Source of the DNA: Candidatus Sulfopaludibacter sp. SbA3
Lineage (GTDB): Bacteria > Acidobacteriota > Terriglobia > Bryobacterales > Bryobacteraceae
DNA length: 64,000 nt
Direction: 5' to 3'
NCBI GenBank assembly: GCA_945890485.1
Contig: CAMDCN010000005.1
Span: 310,001-374,000 of the forward strand
A program made the translations under genes and the position numbers. This document shows, one piece after another, positions 8,344-17,660 of the stretch. Positions within the stretch are counted from its first letter, which is position 1; every line of letters starts with the position of its first letter. The notes beneath the pieces were generated by a model. The model was not told the origin of the DNA. It saw only the letters and a list, made by a program, of their open reading frames with translations, and did no database searches.

Positions 8344-10364
8344 CAGACCTCCTCGGCCCGCAACTGCGAGGCAACAAATGGAGTTTCCATGCTGTTCGCC
8401 GCCCGGCTACCCCGCAGAATCCCGATCCACTGCCGGCCCGAATCCACCAGAATGGTCGTCACCAGCACGAGAAACAGTCCGCACAGCGCCGCATCCAGCT
8501 GATTGTTAAACACGATCGTCGGATTGGTCGCCTTCTCCGCGGCGGCCAAAAATCCGATACGGTGCGAAGGGGAAAAGATCTTTTCCCACGCCGCCGTAAA
8601 CGTCACGGTAATCAGCCAGCACATCGGCATCAACGTGATCCACATATAGCGCGCCCGGTGCATCTTCACCAGCACCGTCGTGCACACGCAGAGCGCAATG
8701 ATCGCCAGCAACTGATTGGCGATGCCAAAGAGCGGCCAGAGGCTGTTGATGCCGCCCAGCGGATCGCGCACGCCCTGAATCAGAAAGTATCCCCAGCCCA
8801 GCACGATCGCCGCGCTCGACCCAATCACGCTCGGCATCCAACTCGTCCGCCCCAGCGGAGCGTAGATTTGACCCAGCAGATCCTGCAGCATAAACCGGCC
8901 CACCCGTGTCCCCGCGTCGATCACCGTCAGGATGAACAACGCCTCAAACATGATTGCGAAGTGGTACCAGAAGCCCAGCAGCGCCTCGCCGCCTCCTCCC
9001 TTTGAGAAGATGTGCGCCATGCCCAATGCCAGCGACGGAGCGCCGCCGGTCCGGTAGAACAAGCTCTCCTCTCCCACCGACTTCGCCAACTGCGCCATCG
9101 TGTCCGCCGTCACAGGAAATCCCCAGCCGCTGATGGTCGAAACCGCGGCCTCCGCCGTCGTTCCCACCACGCCCGCCGGCGAGTTGATGGCGAAGTAGAC
9201 ACCAGGTTCCAGCACGCACGCCGCAATCATCGCCATAATCCCGACGAAGCCCTCCAGCAGCATGCTGCCGTAGCCCACCGGCAGGATATGGCTCTCTTTC
9301 GCGATCATCTTCGGCGTCGTCCCGGAGCTGATCAGCGAATGGAACCCGCTGATCGCCCCGCAAGCGATCGTGATGAAGCAGAACGGGAACACACTCCCCG
9401 CGAACACGGGCCCAGTGCCGTCGATGAACCGCGACAGCGCCGGCATCTGCATCTGCGGCTGCACCACCAGAATGCCAATGGCCAACAGCAGCACCACGCC
9501 CAGCTTCACGAACGTGCTGAGGTAGTCCCGGGGGGCCAAAAGTAGCCAAACCGGCAAGGCGCTCGCCGCAAAGCCGTAGGCGATCACGCTCCACGCCAAG
9601 CCAATCGCCGAAATCGTGAATACCGGCGCCCACGTCGGCGAGGTCGATACCCATTCGCCCGCGAAAATCGAACCCAGGATCATCAGGAAGCCAATCAGCG
9701 AGACCTCCAGCACCCGGCCCGGCCGGAAATAGCGCAAGTACAAGCCCATGAAAATGGCGATCGGCATCGTGGCGGCAATCGTAAACGTGCCCCACGGCGA
9801 ATGGTTCAGCGCGTTCACCACCACCAGCGCCACCACAGCCAGCAGAATGATCATGATCAGCAGCACGGTGATCAGCGCCGTCATTCCGCCCACCTTGCCG
9901 ATCTCTTCCCGCGCCATCTGCCCCAACGATTTTCCGTCCCGCCGCACCGAACAGAACAGCACCACAAAGTCCTGAATCGCCCCGCCCAGCACGCACCCGG
10001 CGATGATCCACAGCGTACCCGGCAAATAGCCGAACTGCGCCGCCAGCGTCGGCCCCACCAGCGGACCCGGCCCCGCGATCGCCGCGAAATGGTGGCCAAA
10101 GACGATCCATTTGTTCGTCGGCTCGTAGTCGTGTCCGTTCCGCAGCCGTTCGGCCGGCGTGGCCCGCTCGTCGTTCAGCGTCATCACCTTCGCGGCAATC
10201 CAACTGGCGTAGAACCGGTAGCCCGTCAGGTACACGCAGACGGAAGCCACCACCAGCCACATCGAGTTCACGGGCTCATCCCGGTTCAGCGCAATCCCAG
10301 CCAGCGCGAATGCCCCCACCACGGCGCAGAGGCCGCCCAGGACATGCCCAGTCAATTTGTTCAT
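8343..10364 (-). CDS. cstA: Carbon starvation protein A (CstA) family transporter
   Basis: A 673-residue polytopic inner-membrane protein with well over a dozen hydrophobic segments. It has the CstA-family blocks [22 protein letters not shown], near residue 87, and [14 protein letters not shown], near residue 340. Family members are pyruvate or peptide uptake systems induced by carbon limitation. Length is normal for the family. A ybdD-like gene follows with overlapping stop and start. No CRP-type or two-component regulator is evident next to it; the nearby winged-helix gene is convergent. Confidence 0.94.
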   Translation of the reverse strand: MNKLTGHVLGGLCAVVGAFALAGIALNRDEPVNSMWLVVASVCVYLTGYRFYASWIAAKVMTLNDERATPAERLRNGHDYEPTNKWIVFGHHFAAIAGPGPLVGPTLAAQFGYLPGTLWIIAGCVLGGAIQDFVVLFCSVRRDGKSLGQMAREEIGKVGGMTALITVLLIMIILLAVVALVVVNALNHSPWGTFTIAATMPIAIFMGLYLRYFRPGRVLEVSLIGFLMILGSIFAGEWVSTSPTWAPVFTISAIGLAWSVIAYGFAASALPVWLLLAPRDYLSTFVKLGVVLLLAIGILVVQPQMQMPALSRFIDGTGPVFAGSVFPFCFITIACGAISGFHSLISSGTTPKMIAKESHILPVGYGSMLLEGFVGIMAMIAACVLEPGVYFAINSPAGVVGTTAEAAVSTISGWGFPVTADTMAQLAKSVGEESLFYRTGGAPSLALGMAHIFSKGGGGEALLGFWYHFAIMFEALFILTVIDAGTRVGRFMLQDLLGQIYAPLGRTSWMPSVIGSSAAIVLGWGYFLIQGVRDPLGGINSLWPLFGIANQLLAIIALCVCTTVLVKMHRARYMWITLMPMCWLITVTFTAAWEKIFSPSHRIGFLAAAEKATNPTIVFNNQLDAALCGLFLVLVTTILVDSGRQWIGILRGSRAANSMETPFVASQLRAEEV

Positions 10365-10389
10365 CTTGAACAGTGTATCGTTGCGCTGC

Positions 10390-11157
10390 TTAGAAACGCT
10401 TGAGCCGGTCGAGCAGAGAGCGCGTATTTCCCCGCCCGGCGTGCAGCACGGTATGCACCGGCCTCCACTCGTCGTTCATGGCGCCAATGTAAAGCGCATT
10501 CTTGCGCTCCGTACCCATTAGAATCACCGTCAGATGGCGGTCCGGATAGCTCAGCGCCCGGTACTGCATCTCGGTCGCCGGTTCTTTCCATCGATCATTC
10601 TTCGGCTCGCCCAGCTTGCGCACCACCGCGAAATAATCATCCTGCGCACTGAAGCTCAGGTCTTCTTGCATCACGGCCTGGTATTCCACGTTATCGTTCC
10701 GGGAAAGCTTCACTCCGATGAACGCCGCCAACAGGCCAAACACCAGAACCCCGCTCACCAGCCAGACGATCTTACTCTCCGTCCCGCTGCTCAACCGCAC
10801 CCCGCCCACCATCGCCGGCGTCGGAATCGTACCTACGGCCGCGGGCGGCGGGCCCGTCGGTGATTTCGGCAGGTTCAATATCCGTTTCTCGTGCGGACGG
10901 ATCATGCCAGCGTTGTACTCAAGCTCTTTGCTTAAGCCGACGATCATCACCGGCTTCTCAATCTGCGAAACCTGCCCGATGAAACGCCGCGGTACCCAGA
11001 TCTCCAGGTCCATCTTCGTGTTGTGAACCAGAATCTCCGACCACGTCGCCTCCAGTAGTTTCCACTCGTTGTGCTCAATATTCAGCACGGGTGGATAAAA
11101 CGAAAACGGACGACCAGTCAACTGCTCGAACTCGGGAATGGGTATCGGCTCCGGCAT
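10390..11157 (-). CDS. Membrane-anchored protein of unknown function
   Basis: A 255-residue protein. Residues 1-125 are a soluble region whose strand pattern (for example [10 protein letters not shown] and [21 protein letters not shown]) looks beta-rich. One transmembrane helix follows (about 128-150, [20 protein letters not shown]). The C-terminal domain contains [22 protein letters not shown]. It sits between cstA and the SMR pair on the same strand, with 9 and 25 base gaps. Function not recognised. Confidence 0.65.
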   Translation of the reverse strand: MPEPIPIPEFEQLTGRPFSFYPPVLNIEHNEWKLLEATWSEILVHNTKMDLEIWVPRRFIGQVSQIEKPVMIVGLSKELEYNAGMIRPHEKRILNLPKSPTGPPPAAVGTIPTPAMVGGVRLSSGTESKIVWLVSGVLVFGLLAAFIGVKLSRNDNVEYQAVMQEDLSFSAQDDYFAVVRKLGEPKNDRWKEPATEMQYRALSYPDRHLTVILMGTERKNALYIGAMNDEWRPVHTVLHAGRGNTRSLLDRLKRF

Positions 11158-11166
11158 GGCTGGCGA

Positions 11167-11520
11167 CTAACGGTTGCCGAGATTGAGGATAACAATTCCA
11201 CCGAGAATTAGCCCGATGCCCGTAAACTTGTTCCGCGTGAATGGCTCGTTGAAAATCATCCGCGCCCACAAGAGCGTCCACAAATAGCCCATCGAGACCA
11301 TCGGGTACAGAATCGTCAACTCCCCATTGCGAATGCCCATCGTGTAGATCACGAAGGAAGCCAGGTAGAACGCCACCCCCGCCATCAATCGCCAATTCAG
11401 CAGGATCCGCACCAGATTCCGTTCGAGCTTATCCGCCCCGGCTTTCAAGAAAACCGCGCCGAACGAGCCGATGAAGGACGCCAGAATCACCAACAGAATG
11501 GAGGCTAGCGGAGTCTTCAT
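11167..11520 (-). CDS. SMR/EamA-like small membrane transporter (second of a pair)
   Basis: I take the ATG at 11520, which overlaps the upstream stop as ATGA; the frame extends further but only as a shadow of the upstream gene. The 117-residue product has four predicted helices and a LYPMVSMGYLWTLLWA block followed by FNEPFTRNKFTGIGLILGGI, typical of EamA/DMT half-transporters. With its neighbour it would form a heterodimeric pair like ArnE/ArnF. The substrate is unknown. Confidence 0.82.
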   Translation of the reverse strand: MKTPLASILLVILASFIGSFGAVFLKAGADKLERNLVRILLNWRLMAGVAFYLASFVIYTMGIRNGELTILYPMVSMGYLWTLLWARMIFNEPFTRNKFTGIGLILGGIVILNLGNR

Positions 11521-11963
11521 TCCTTCGCCTTCGAGCCTGTTCTGCCCAACACGGTCACCCCGATCACAATCACGGCCAAGCCAACGATTTTGAACACGTT
11601 CATCGTCTCGCCCAACAGAGCGACCGACAAAATCGAAACCCAGACGTACGTCAACGCGATAATCGGATACAGCACCGAAAGCTCGCCGTAGCGGAGAGCC
11701 AGCACCAGCAGCCCAGTCGAAAGTCCGTAGCACGACAGCCCCGCCATGAGCGGAAGATTCATCGCGATTCCCATCACGAACGTCACCCACGGCTCCAGCC
11801 CCGACATGCCTTCGCCCGGCGAGGGAGGCAAATTCACGAGGCCCTTCTTGATGAGCATCTGAGCTGCCGCGCCAAGTACGGTACATCCACCCACCATGAC
11901 ATTCGCCTTGGCCTGATTACGTTTTGTAGTTGGAATAGGAACCGTTTCAGTTTCGGCGGACAA
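11517..11963 (-). CDS. SMR/EamA-like small membrane transporter (first of a pair)
   Basis: The likely start is TTG at 11963, preceded by GGGAG (11970-11974, spacing 6), giving 148 residues. A longer frame would run into the hydantoinase gene, and an ATG at 11897 would give a shorter form. After a hydrophilic leader come four helices with LSVLYPIIALTYVWVSILS and GETMNVFKIVGLAVIVIGV. This is the same half-transporter architecture as the next gene, whose ATG overlaps this stop. Two fused-by-operon halves suggest a heterodimeric drug/metabolite or lipid-sugar carrier. Confidence 0.8.
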   Translation of the reverse strand: MSAETETVPIPTTKRNQAKANVMVGGCTVLGAAAQMLIKKGLVNLPPSPGEGMSGLEPWVTFVMGIAMNLPLMAGLSCYGLSTGLLVLALRYGELSVLYPIIALTYVWVSILSVALLGETMNVFKIVGLAVIVIGVTVLGRTGSKAKE

Positions 11964-11965
11964 AG

Positions 11966-13594
11966 CTAACTCCCGAGCGGCAGTCCCTCCATGATAGCCG
12001 ACCCGTCGCCCCAACCGCCGCCTCCAGGCGTCTCAATTCTCAGCCGGTCACCGGCTGTCACCGAAAATCGGCACTTCGCGGGAATCGACCGTCCATTCAG
12101 CAGATTCCGGCCCGGTTTCCCCGGCTCCCCGCCCGCCAACCCATAGGGCCCCCGTACCCGCCGGTCCGACAGGATCGTCACTTCGGCCTCGGTCAAAAAC
12201 TCCAATTCTCGGACGATCCCATCGCCGCCGGACTGCAGTCCCGGGCCCCCGCTGCCGTTCCGCCGCCGATACACCGTCACCCGCACCGGGTACTGATGTT
12301 CAAACGCCTCCACCGGCGTATTCCAGGAATTCGTCATGTGCGTGTGCGTGGCGGACCACCCTGCATGCCGCGGCCCCGCGCCCATGCCTCCCGCGATCGT
12401 CTCGTAGTACGCAAACGGTTTGCCGCTGCCCGGCATCGCCCCACCGAAACTCAGGTTGTTCATCGTCCCCGAACTCGCCGCCGGAATCCGGCCCGGCGCC
12501 GCTTGCGCCAACGCGCCCAGCAGCACGTCCGTAATCCGTTGCGACGTCTCCACATTCCCCGCCGCCATCGCCGCCGGCGCCAGCGCGTTCACCAGCGTTC
12601 CCGCCGGCGCTTCAATCGAAATCGGCCGCAGCAGCCCGGCGTTGTAGGGCACATCGTCGACAATCAAACACCGGAACACGTAGAGCGTCGCGGAAACCGC
12701 GATCGCATAGTTCGCATTCACGCTCCCCGTCGTCTGCTTCGCCGTCCCTGTGAAATCGACGTGCGCCCGGTCCCCCGCAATCGTGATCGCCACCTTCACC
12801 GCCAACGGCGCCGATCCAATCCCGTCCTCGTCCAATTGATCGGCAAACTCGTATCGCCCATCCGGCAACGCCGCCAAAGCATGACGCATCCGATGCTCCG
12901 CGTAGTTCTGCAGCTCTGCCATCTGCTCCTGCACCGCCGCCAACCCCTGCCGCGCCACCAACTCCCGGCACCGCTCCGCGCCCCGTTCGAGCGACCGCAA
13001 TTGCGCCGTCAAATCGCCGCGCCGCTCCTCTGGCGTCCGCACGTTCGCCAGCAGCAGTTCAAGCAACGGCTCATCCACCACCCCGGCCCGCACCAGCTTG
13101 ATTGGCGGAATCCGAATTCCTTCCTGGTAGATCTCCCGCGCCAGCGGCATCGACCCCGGACTCATCCCTCCAACATCGGCGTGGTGCGCACGGTTGGCGA
13201 CGTAAAACGCCGGTGCGCTATGGCCGGGCACAAACACCGTCGTCACGGCCGTGATGTCCGGCAGGTGAGTCCCCCCGCGAAACGGGTCGTTCAGGATCAC
13301 GATATCGCCCGGCCCCGGGTGGCAGGCATCAATTGCGTGGCGCACGCTCAGCGGCATGGCGCCCAGGTGAACCGGCATATGGTCGCCCATCGCCACCGTC
13401 TCCCCGCTGCCGTCATAGACGGCACACGAATAGTCCCGCCGTTCCTTGATATTGGCCGAAAACGCCGTCCGGCGCAGCAGAATCCCCATCTCCTCGGCAA
13501 TCGAAACCAGCAGTTGCCGGAACAGTTCCAGTCCAATCGGGTCCCGGGCGCCCCCCGGCTCAAGGCTTCTTTTTAGGCGTGGCTTTTTTGGCAT
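11966..13594 (-). CDS. Hydantoinase B/oxoprolinase family protein (orphan HyuB subunit)
   Basis: The best start is the ATG at 13594 (542 residues), overlapping the upstream gene end by 35 bases; a longer frame reaches 13630. The sequence opens PIGLELFRQLLVSIAEEMG and continues with YSCAVYDGSGETVAMGDHMPVHLG. It also has NDPFRGGTHLPDITAVTPV-like and PGGGGWGD blocks, all typical of HyuB. HyuB normally pairs with ATP-dependent HyuA to open hydantoins or 5-oxoproline. No hyuA is encoded nearby, so the partner must be elsewhere or absent. The downstream SMR pair may move a related metabolite (inference). Confidence 0.9.
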   Translation of the reverse strand: MPKKPRLKRSLEPGGARDPIGLELFRQLLVSIAEEMGILLRRTAFSANIKERRDYSCAVYDGSGETVAMGDHMPVHLGAMPLSVRHAIDACHPGPGDIVILNDPFRGGTHLPDITAVTTVFVPGHSAPAFYVANRAHHADVGGMSPGSMPLAREIYQEGIRIPPIKLVRAGVVDEPLLELLLANVRTPEERRGDLTAQLRSLERGAERCRELVARQGLAAVQEQMAELQNYAEHRMRHALAALPDGRYEFADQLDEDGIGSAPLAVKVAITIAGDRAHVDFTGTAKQTTGSVNANYAIAVSATLYVFRCLIVDDVPYNAGLLRPISIEAPAGTLVNALAPAAMAAGNVETSQRITDVLLGALAQAAPGRIPAASSGTMNNLSFGGAMPGSGKPFAYYETIAGGMGAGPRHAGWSATHTHMTNSWNTPVEAFEHQYPVRVTVYRRRNGSGGPGLQSGGDGIVRELEFLTEAEVTILSDRRVRGPYGLAGGEPGKPGRNLLNGRSIPAKCRFSVTAGDRLRIETPGGGGWGDGSAIMEGLPLGS

Positions 13595-14465
13595 TCTTTG
13601 GCGTGCCCACTTGAAAAACTTCGACGGCATCCGTCGGCTGTGCGGCTGTGGGTTCTTCCGGCGGTGGCTCCCGCAATTCCGTATCCTTCGGCTTACATTG
13701 CCCGGCGCTCACGAGAAAACTCGCCACCGGTATCCATTTCCCGTTCGCCTCCTTCCGCTCCACCCGGTACGACTTGGTCGGGGCATGCGCCTGCAGACGC
13801 CAAGCCGCGTTCGCTACCGGCTTTGTCGGCAAAACCAGCTTCTCCCGGCCCACCGACCGGATCGACCAGCTTTCGCCGCCCGTTCGTGTTTCGAGCAGCG
13901 CGTACCGCCCGCCCTCGGCCCCCGCCCCTCGGTCCACCAACACCGTCCCCGTCGTCGCCGACTCAAACGCGAACTGCTCAATCGACCCCGGCCCCGATTC
14001 GCTCAACACCGCCCGCTGCCGCCAACTCTTTCCCCCGTCCGTCGTCAGCAGGAAAAAGGGATCCCGCGCCAGCGCCCCCACCATCTGCCCGGAAATCCAA
14101 CCCGTTTGCAAATCGAAAAACTGGGCATGGTCCAAGCTGCCGTTCTTGATTCGCGGATGCGGCTCCGTCCACGTCACCCCGCCGTCCTCGCTAGCCAACA
14201 GCACGCTCGACAGCGTCGCGGTATCCGTATGCAGATTACCCGCGGCGAGTATCCGATTCGCCCCAGTGTCGAGCGCACTCAATTCCAGATAGATCGCGCA
14301 CGGCTCTGCGGTCGTGCAGCCCAATCCTAGGGATTGGATATCGTCTTCCGTGCAAACCGCCTCCACGCGCAACGGCTTGCCGGCGTTTACCAGCGGGCCT
14401 GGCGCAGTTGCCGGCGGCTGCCCAAAGGCCACCATCGCAAGAAAAATGGCAAGAACGGCGCGCAT
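13560..14465 (-). CDS. Secreted BNR/photosystem-II-stability-like beta-propeller protein
   Basis: A 301-residue protein with signal peptide MRAVLAIFLAMVAFGQ. Asp-box-type repeats SEDGGVTWTEP, TTDGGKSWRQR and TGGESWSIRS are spaced as in BNR or YCF48-like propellers. The C-terminus is Pro/Lys-rich and ends KKATPKKKP. A role in the periplasm or at the surface is likely, but no enzyme activity can be assigned. It lies 8 bases from the divergent gene at 14474. Confidence 0.72.
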   Translation of the reverse strand: MRAVLAIFLAMVAFGQPPATAPGPLVNAGKPLRVEAVCTEDDIQSLGLGCTTAEPCAIYLELSALDTGANRILAAGNLHTDTATLSSVLLASEDGGVTWTEPHPRIKNGSLDHAQFFDLQTGWISGQMVGALARDPFFLLTTDGGKSWRQRAVLSESGPGSIEQFAFESATTGTVLVDRGAGAEGGRYALLETRTGGESWSIRSVGREKLVLPTKPVANAAWRLQAHAPTKSYRVERKEANGKWIPVASFLVSAGQCKPKDTELREPPPEEPTAAQPTDAVEVFQVGTPKNAKKATPKKKP

Positions 14466-14473
14466 CTGTTCTC

Positions 14474-14881
14474 ATGGTACACATGTTCGGTTGGTTGAAA
14501 CGTTGGCTGCTCGCCCGCCTATATCCCACTCCCGCGCAACCCTCCTCCCGGCGCACCAAGACCTATCAGGCCGAAAGCGGCTACGTCTACCAATACGTCT
14601 TTGAAGGCCGGCACTGCTGCGGCCGGGAAACCGCCTTCGTCTTCTCCGTCAACACCAGGCGCGAGAGCCCCCAACGCGTTGCCATCGTCGTGCCAGATTC
14701 CGCCCTCGCACCCTTCGAAAAGGAGTCCGGACGCCGTCTGGCCGAGAATGAGCGCTATGGAGTCGCCAAGATCGCCCTCTTCCGGCTCTTCGACTCCTGT
14801 GAAAAACCGGAAAGGGTCTGGAAAGGCGCCCAGGTCGACGCGGTCCGCGCCCGCGAGTACCTGCAGGTTCTCGACGTCTAA
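14474..14881 (+). CDS. Small conserved protein of unknown function
   Basis: The start is an ATG at 14474 or 14483; the frame upstream of it lies inside the divergent gene. The product of about 135 residues is basic, with GYVYQYVFEGRHCCGRETAFVFSV in the centre. No domain, signal or membrane helix is recognised with confidence. Its TAA stop shares the tetranucleotide CTAA with the convergent cca gene. Confidence 0.6.
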   Translation: MVHMFGWLKRWLLARLYPTPAQPSSRRTKTYQAESGYVYQYVFEGRHCCGRETAFVFSVNTRRESPQRVAIVVPDSALAPFEKESGRRLAENERYGVAKIALFRLFDSCEKPERVWKGAQVDAVRAREYLQVLDV

Positions 14882-16194
14882 CGCCGCGCGCTCGAAACCA
14901 ATGGCGGATGCTGTGGCGTCGGCGGTACTAACGGCTCCGGCTCCACAATCTTCTTTGGCCGTGCGTCCAGCCGCTTGGCGGTAAACGAGGTCTTGGCCTT
15001 CTCAAACTTCGGCGATCCCGGTTCGATCCCGGTCGCTTCCGTAATCTCCTCGTTCGTGATCTCCAGCGCTGCCGGCAGATATTTCTGCACGTAGTTCTTG
15101 ATGCGGTCCTGCACAGCGCGCTCCGTCGACTTGTAGAGCAGATACACCAATTCCGCTCCCTGCGCCTTCTGCGCCGTTGCGTACAGCACCGACGGCTTGG
15201 CCATCTTCGGCAACTTCAACTCCACCGCCAACTTCTTTGCGCGGGCATCCAGCCGCTCCCAGGCCTGAATCGCCGGCTTATCGAGCGCGCAGGCCGTCTT
15301 CAGCCCGGCCTTCTCTTTCGGCGTCAGCTTCTCGCAAAGCACCGTCAGGAAAAGTCCAATATTCTCCACCGGCAGGTTCAATTCGAGCGGAACGTTCTGG
15401 CGCGCTTTCTGCAACTTCTGCAGACCCGCATGGTTCACCTTGTCCCCCACCATCGCCGGGCAAAACAGCGTCAACAATCCCTGGTCGTCCAGCTCTTTCA
15501 CAATCTCGGCGCTCGTCGGTTCGTCCGCGATGTTGTGCAACTCCCGCCGCAACGCCTCGGCTCCAATCTTCCGCTCCAGATTTCCATCCCGCACGTTCTC
15601 GTACTGGCTCAGCGTTCTCTCATCAATGGTGAATTGGAACCGCTTCGCAAACCGGATCAGCCGCAGAATCCGAACCGGGTCATCGTACAGGGTGTACTTC
15701 GAAACCGTCCGCAACTCCCGCCGCTCCAAATCGCCCAGCCCATTATTCGGGTCGATCAACAACCCCTTCGACGCCCGGTTCAACGACATCGCAATCGCGT
15801 TGATGGTGAAGTCGCGATTCTTCAGGTCTTCGTAAATGGTTGCCGGGCTGATCGTCGGCTTGCCCCCGGACTTGGCGTACTTCTCCTCCCGGGCCATCGA
15901 AAGCTCAATGTGGACGTTCTGCGGAAACATCAGTTCGACGCTATTGCGGCGCGGGTCCGTCGATAGGAGCTCCGCCCCCGTCTTCTTGACGATCGCCTTG
16001 GCGAGAGCGTTTGCATTGCCTTCCACCACAAAGTCGAGATCACGAATCGGGAATCCCGCAATCATGTCCCGCAGGGCGCCACCGGCCAGGAAGAGATTCA
16101 GCCCGGCCTCGGTGGCCGTGGCTTGCACTGCCGCCAGCGCTTGGCTCTGCGCGGAATTCAGGTGGCTCTCAAGGGTGTAGAGATAGTCGCTCAT
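14878..16194 (-). CDS. cca: CCA tRNA nucleotidyltransferase / poly(A) polymerase family protein
   Basis: A 438-residue class II nucleotidyltransferase. It carries GGALRD (38-43) and the catalytic Asp pair in RDLDFVVEG (Asp52, Asp54). The RRDFT-type box appears as NRDFTINAIA, and a DPVRILRLIRFAKRF segment follows. It adds or repairs the 3' CCA of tRNAs in the cytoplasm. A poly(A) polymerase role cannot be excluded by sequence alone. It lies 6 bases downstream of the XerD-like gene, forming a two-gene unit. Confidence 0.92.
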   Translation of the reverse strand: MSDYLYTLESHLNSAQSQALAAVQATATEAGLNLFLAGGALRDMIAGFPIRDLDFVVEGNANALAKAIVKKTGAELLSTDPRRNSVELMFPQNVHIELSMAREEKYAKSGGKPTISPATIYEDLKNRDFTINAIAMSLNRASKGLLIDPNNGLGDLERRELRTVSKYTLYDDPVRILRLIRFAKRFQFTIDERTLSQYENVRDGNLERKIGAEALRRELHNIADEPTSAEIVKELDDQGLLTLFCPAMVGDKVNHAGLQKLQKARQNVPLELNLPVENIGLFLTVLCEKLTPKEKAGLKTACALDKPAIQAWERLDARAKKLAVELKLPKMAKPSVLYATAQKAQGAELVYLLYKSTERAVQDRIKNYVQKYLPAALEITNEEITEATGIEPGSPKFEKAKTSFTAKRLDARPKKIVEPEPLVPPTPQHPPLVSSARR

Positions 16195-16200
16195 GTAGAT

Positions 16201-17100
16201 TTAGGCTCGGGGATGATGCTCGTCCACCACGCGGCGCAGACGGCCGCGGGCGACGTGGGTATAAATTTGTGTCGTGCCAATGTCGGCGTGGCCGAGCATG
16301 GCTTGTACGCTGCGCAAGTCCGCGCCGCCTTCGAGCAGATGGGTGGCGAAGGAATGGCGCAGGACGTGAGGAGTGAGGTGGTGAAAAATACCCACTGTCT
16401 TGCCGTACTGCGCCAGTAACTTCCAAAACCCTTGCCGGGTCATACTGGTGCCGCGCGCAGTAACAAATAAAAATCGGCTCGCCCGGCCCTTGAGTAATGC
16501 CGGTCGTGTCGACGCCAGATAGGTTGCAATCGCGGCAATCGCCGATTGCCCCATGGGAATCAATCGTTGCTTATTCCCCTTACCGGTCACCCGGAGATAC
16601 CCCATCTCCAGGTTGACGTTGCTCAACTCCACCAGAATCAGCTCCGATACCCGCAAGCCGCACGCATAGAGCAACTGCAGCATCGCCCGGTCCCGTACGC
16701 CCGTCGGTGCGTCCATCGGCGGAGCCCCCAGCAACTTCTCCACCTCGGCCCCGTTCAGGAATTTCGGAATCGCCTGCAGCGACTTCGGCGCGCTCAGCAA
16801 CTCGGTGGGGTTGTCCTCCACCTTGCGCTCCCGCTGCAAATGCCGATAGAAGTTTCGTAAGGATGTCAAGTGGCGCGCCACCGTCCGAGCCGAACAACCG
16901 CTCTGATACAACGAGTCCAAATACTGTCCGATCTGTTCCGGCGACGTCGGTACCAATGCATCTGCGCCCCCGCAAAAACAGGAGAACCGATCGAGATCCC
17001 GACCGTACGATTCCAGCGAATTGGCGGCTAGACCCTTCTCGATGCGACAAAAGTCGATAAAGTGCCGGATCTCCGCGGCGAGAGAACCCTCGCGGTACAT
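16201..17100 (-). CDS. xerD: Tyrosine recombinase XerD/XerC family
   Basis: A 299-residue recombinase with a SAM-like N-terminal domain (about 5-95) and a C-terminal catalytic domain. All catalytic residues are present: Arg150, Lys174, His245-x-x-Arg248, His271 and the nucleophile Tyr280. Length and the LRHSFATHLLEGGADLRSVQAMLGH-type region match chromosome-dimer-resolving XerC/XerD rather than phage integrases, so a housekeeping role is likely. The XerC/XerD distinction is uncertain. It starts the xerD-cca unit. Confidence 0.9.
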   Translation of the reverse strand: MYREGSLAAEIRHFIDFCRIEKGLAANSLESYGRDLDRFSCFCGGADALVPTSPEQIGQYLDSLYQSGCSARTVARHLTSLRNFYRHLQRERKVEDNPTELLSAPKSLQAIPKFLNGAEVEKLLGAPPMDAPTGVRDRAMLQLLYACGLRVSELILVELSNVNLEMGYLRVTGKGNKQRLIPMGQSAIAAIATYLASTRPALLKGRASRFLFVTARGTSMTRQGFWKLLAQYGKTVGIFHHLTPHVLRHSFATHLLEGGADLRSVQAMLGHADIGTTQIYTHVARGRLRRVVDEHHPRA

Positions 17101-17107
17101 TGCCCTA

Positions 17108-17135
17108 ATGATACAATATGGAGCAAAAATGTGGA
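17108..17135 (-). promoter_or_regulatory. Candidate sigma70-type promoter for xerD-cca
   Basis: On the minus strand, TATCAT (17113-17108) is a 5/6 match to a -10 box. A TCCACA -35-like hexamer (17135-17130) sits 16 bases upstream. The -10 is very close to the xerD ATG, so a very short leader is implied. A TACAAT on the plus strand (17112-17117) overlaps it and may serve the divergent gene. Pattern evidence only. Confidence 0.3.
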
Positions 17136-17180
17136 ACTTTTTGGGCCAAAATCAGGCGTTTCTAGGGGGATGGGCACGTT

Positions 17181-17660
17181 TTGGCGAGTTCCGCAAGTAA
17201 AAAGGTTCGCGTTTTACGGTTCGATCGGGAACTCTTGCACGGTTTTGTGCAGTCTCCCGGCTTCCAAACCGCGTCTGGAATCGAGTTTCTCTCGCAAGAC
17301 GGAAACTTGGCTGTTATCCCGTACCCCGACGTAAAAGCCATCTGCTTCGTCCAGGATTTCGACGACCCGCTCCCTCGTCTCGACGGCGCCCAATTCGTCA
17401 GCCGCCCCAAAAAAGCCGGGCTCTGGATCCGCATGCGCTTCCGCGACGGCATCTTCATGGACGGCCTGCTCGGCAACAGCCTCCTCCAGCTCGATCCCCA
17501 TGGCTATACCGTCACCCCGCCGGACCAGGGCGTCAACCCCCAGCGTGTCTTCGTCCCCCGCGCCGCCCTCATAGACATCCAGGTGCTCGCCGTGGTAGGC
17601 AGCGGCCTCAAGGCGCCGAAGAAAACGACGGTCCCCGAAGCCCAAGCCAAACTTTTCTAG
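17181..17660 (+). CDS. Conserved protein of unknown function
   Basis: A 159-residue soluble protein with a TTG start (17181). The first half has alternating strands (VRVLRFDRELLHGFVQSPGF and GNLAVIPYPDVKAICFVQDFDDP), suggesting a beta-barrel fold reminiscent of PilZ-like or Sm-like domains. I cannot name a family. Its TAG stop shares CTAG with the convergent LolA-like gene. Confidence 0.65.
   Translation: MASSASKKVRVLRFDRELLHGFVQSPGFQTASGIEFLSQDGNLAVIPYPDVKAICFVQDFDDPLPRLDGAQFVSRPKKAGLWIRMRFRDGIFMDGLLGNSLLQLDPHGYTVTPPDQGVNPQRVFVPRAALIDIQVLAVVGSGLKAPKKTTVPEAQAKLF

Noticed and set aside
8944-10260. 438-residue frame inside cstA
   Set aside because: Same strand but another frame of cstA. The composition is Arg/Gly-rich and no helices are predicted, unlike the true membrane protein.
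12296-13576. 426-residue Arg/His-rich plus-strand frame
   Set aside because: Antisense shadow of the hydantoinase B gene.
16201-17100. XerD-like recombinase as sign of a mobile island
   Set aside because: Length, catalytic layout and neighbour cca point to the housekeeping Xer type; no att-like repeats or phage genes are nearby.
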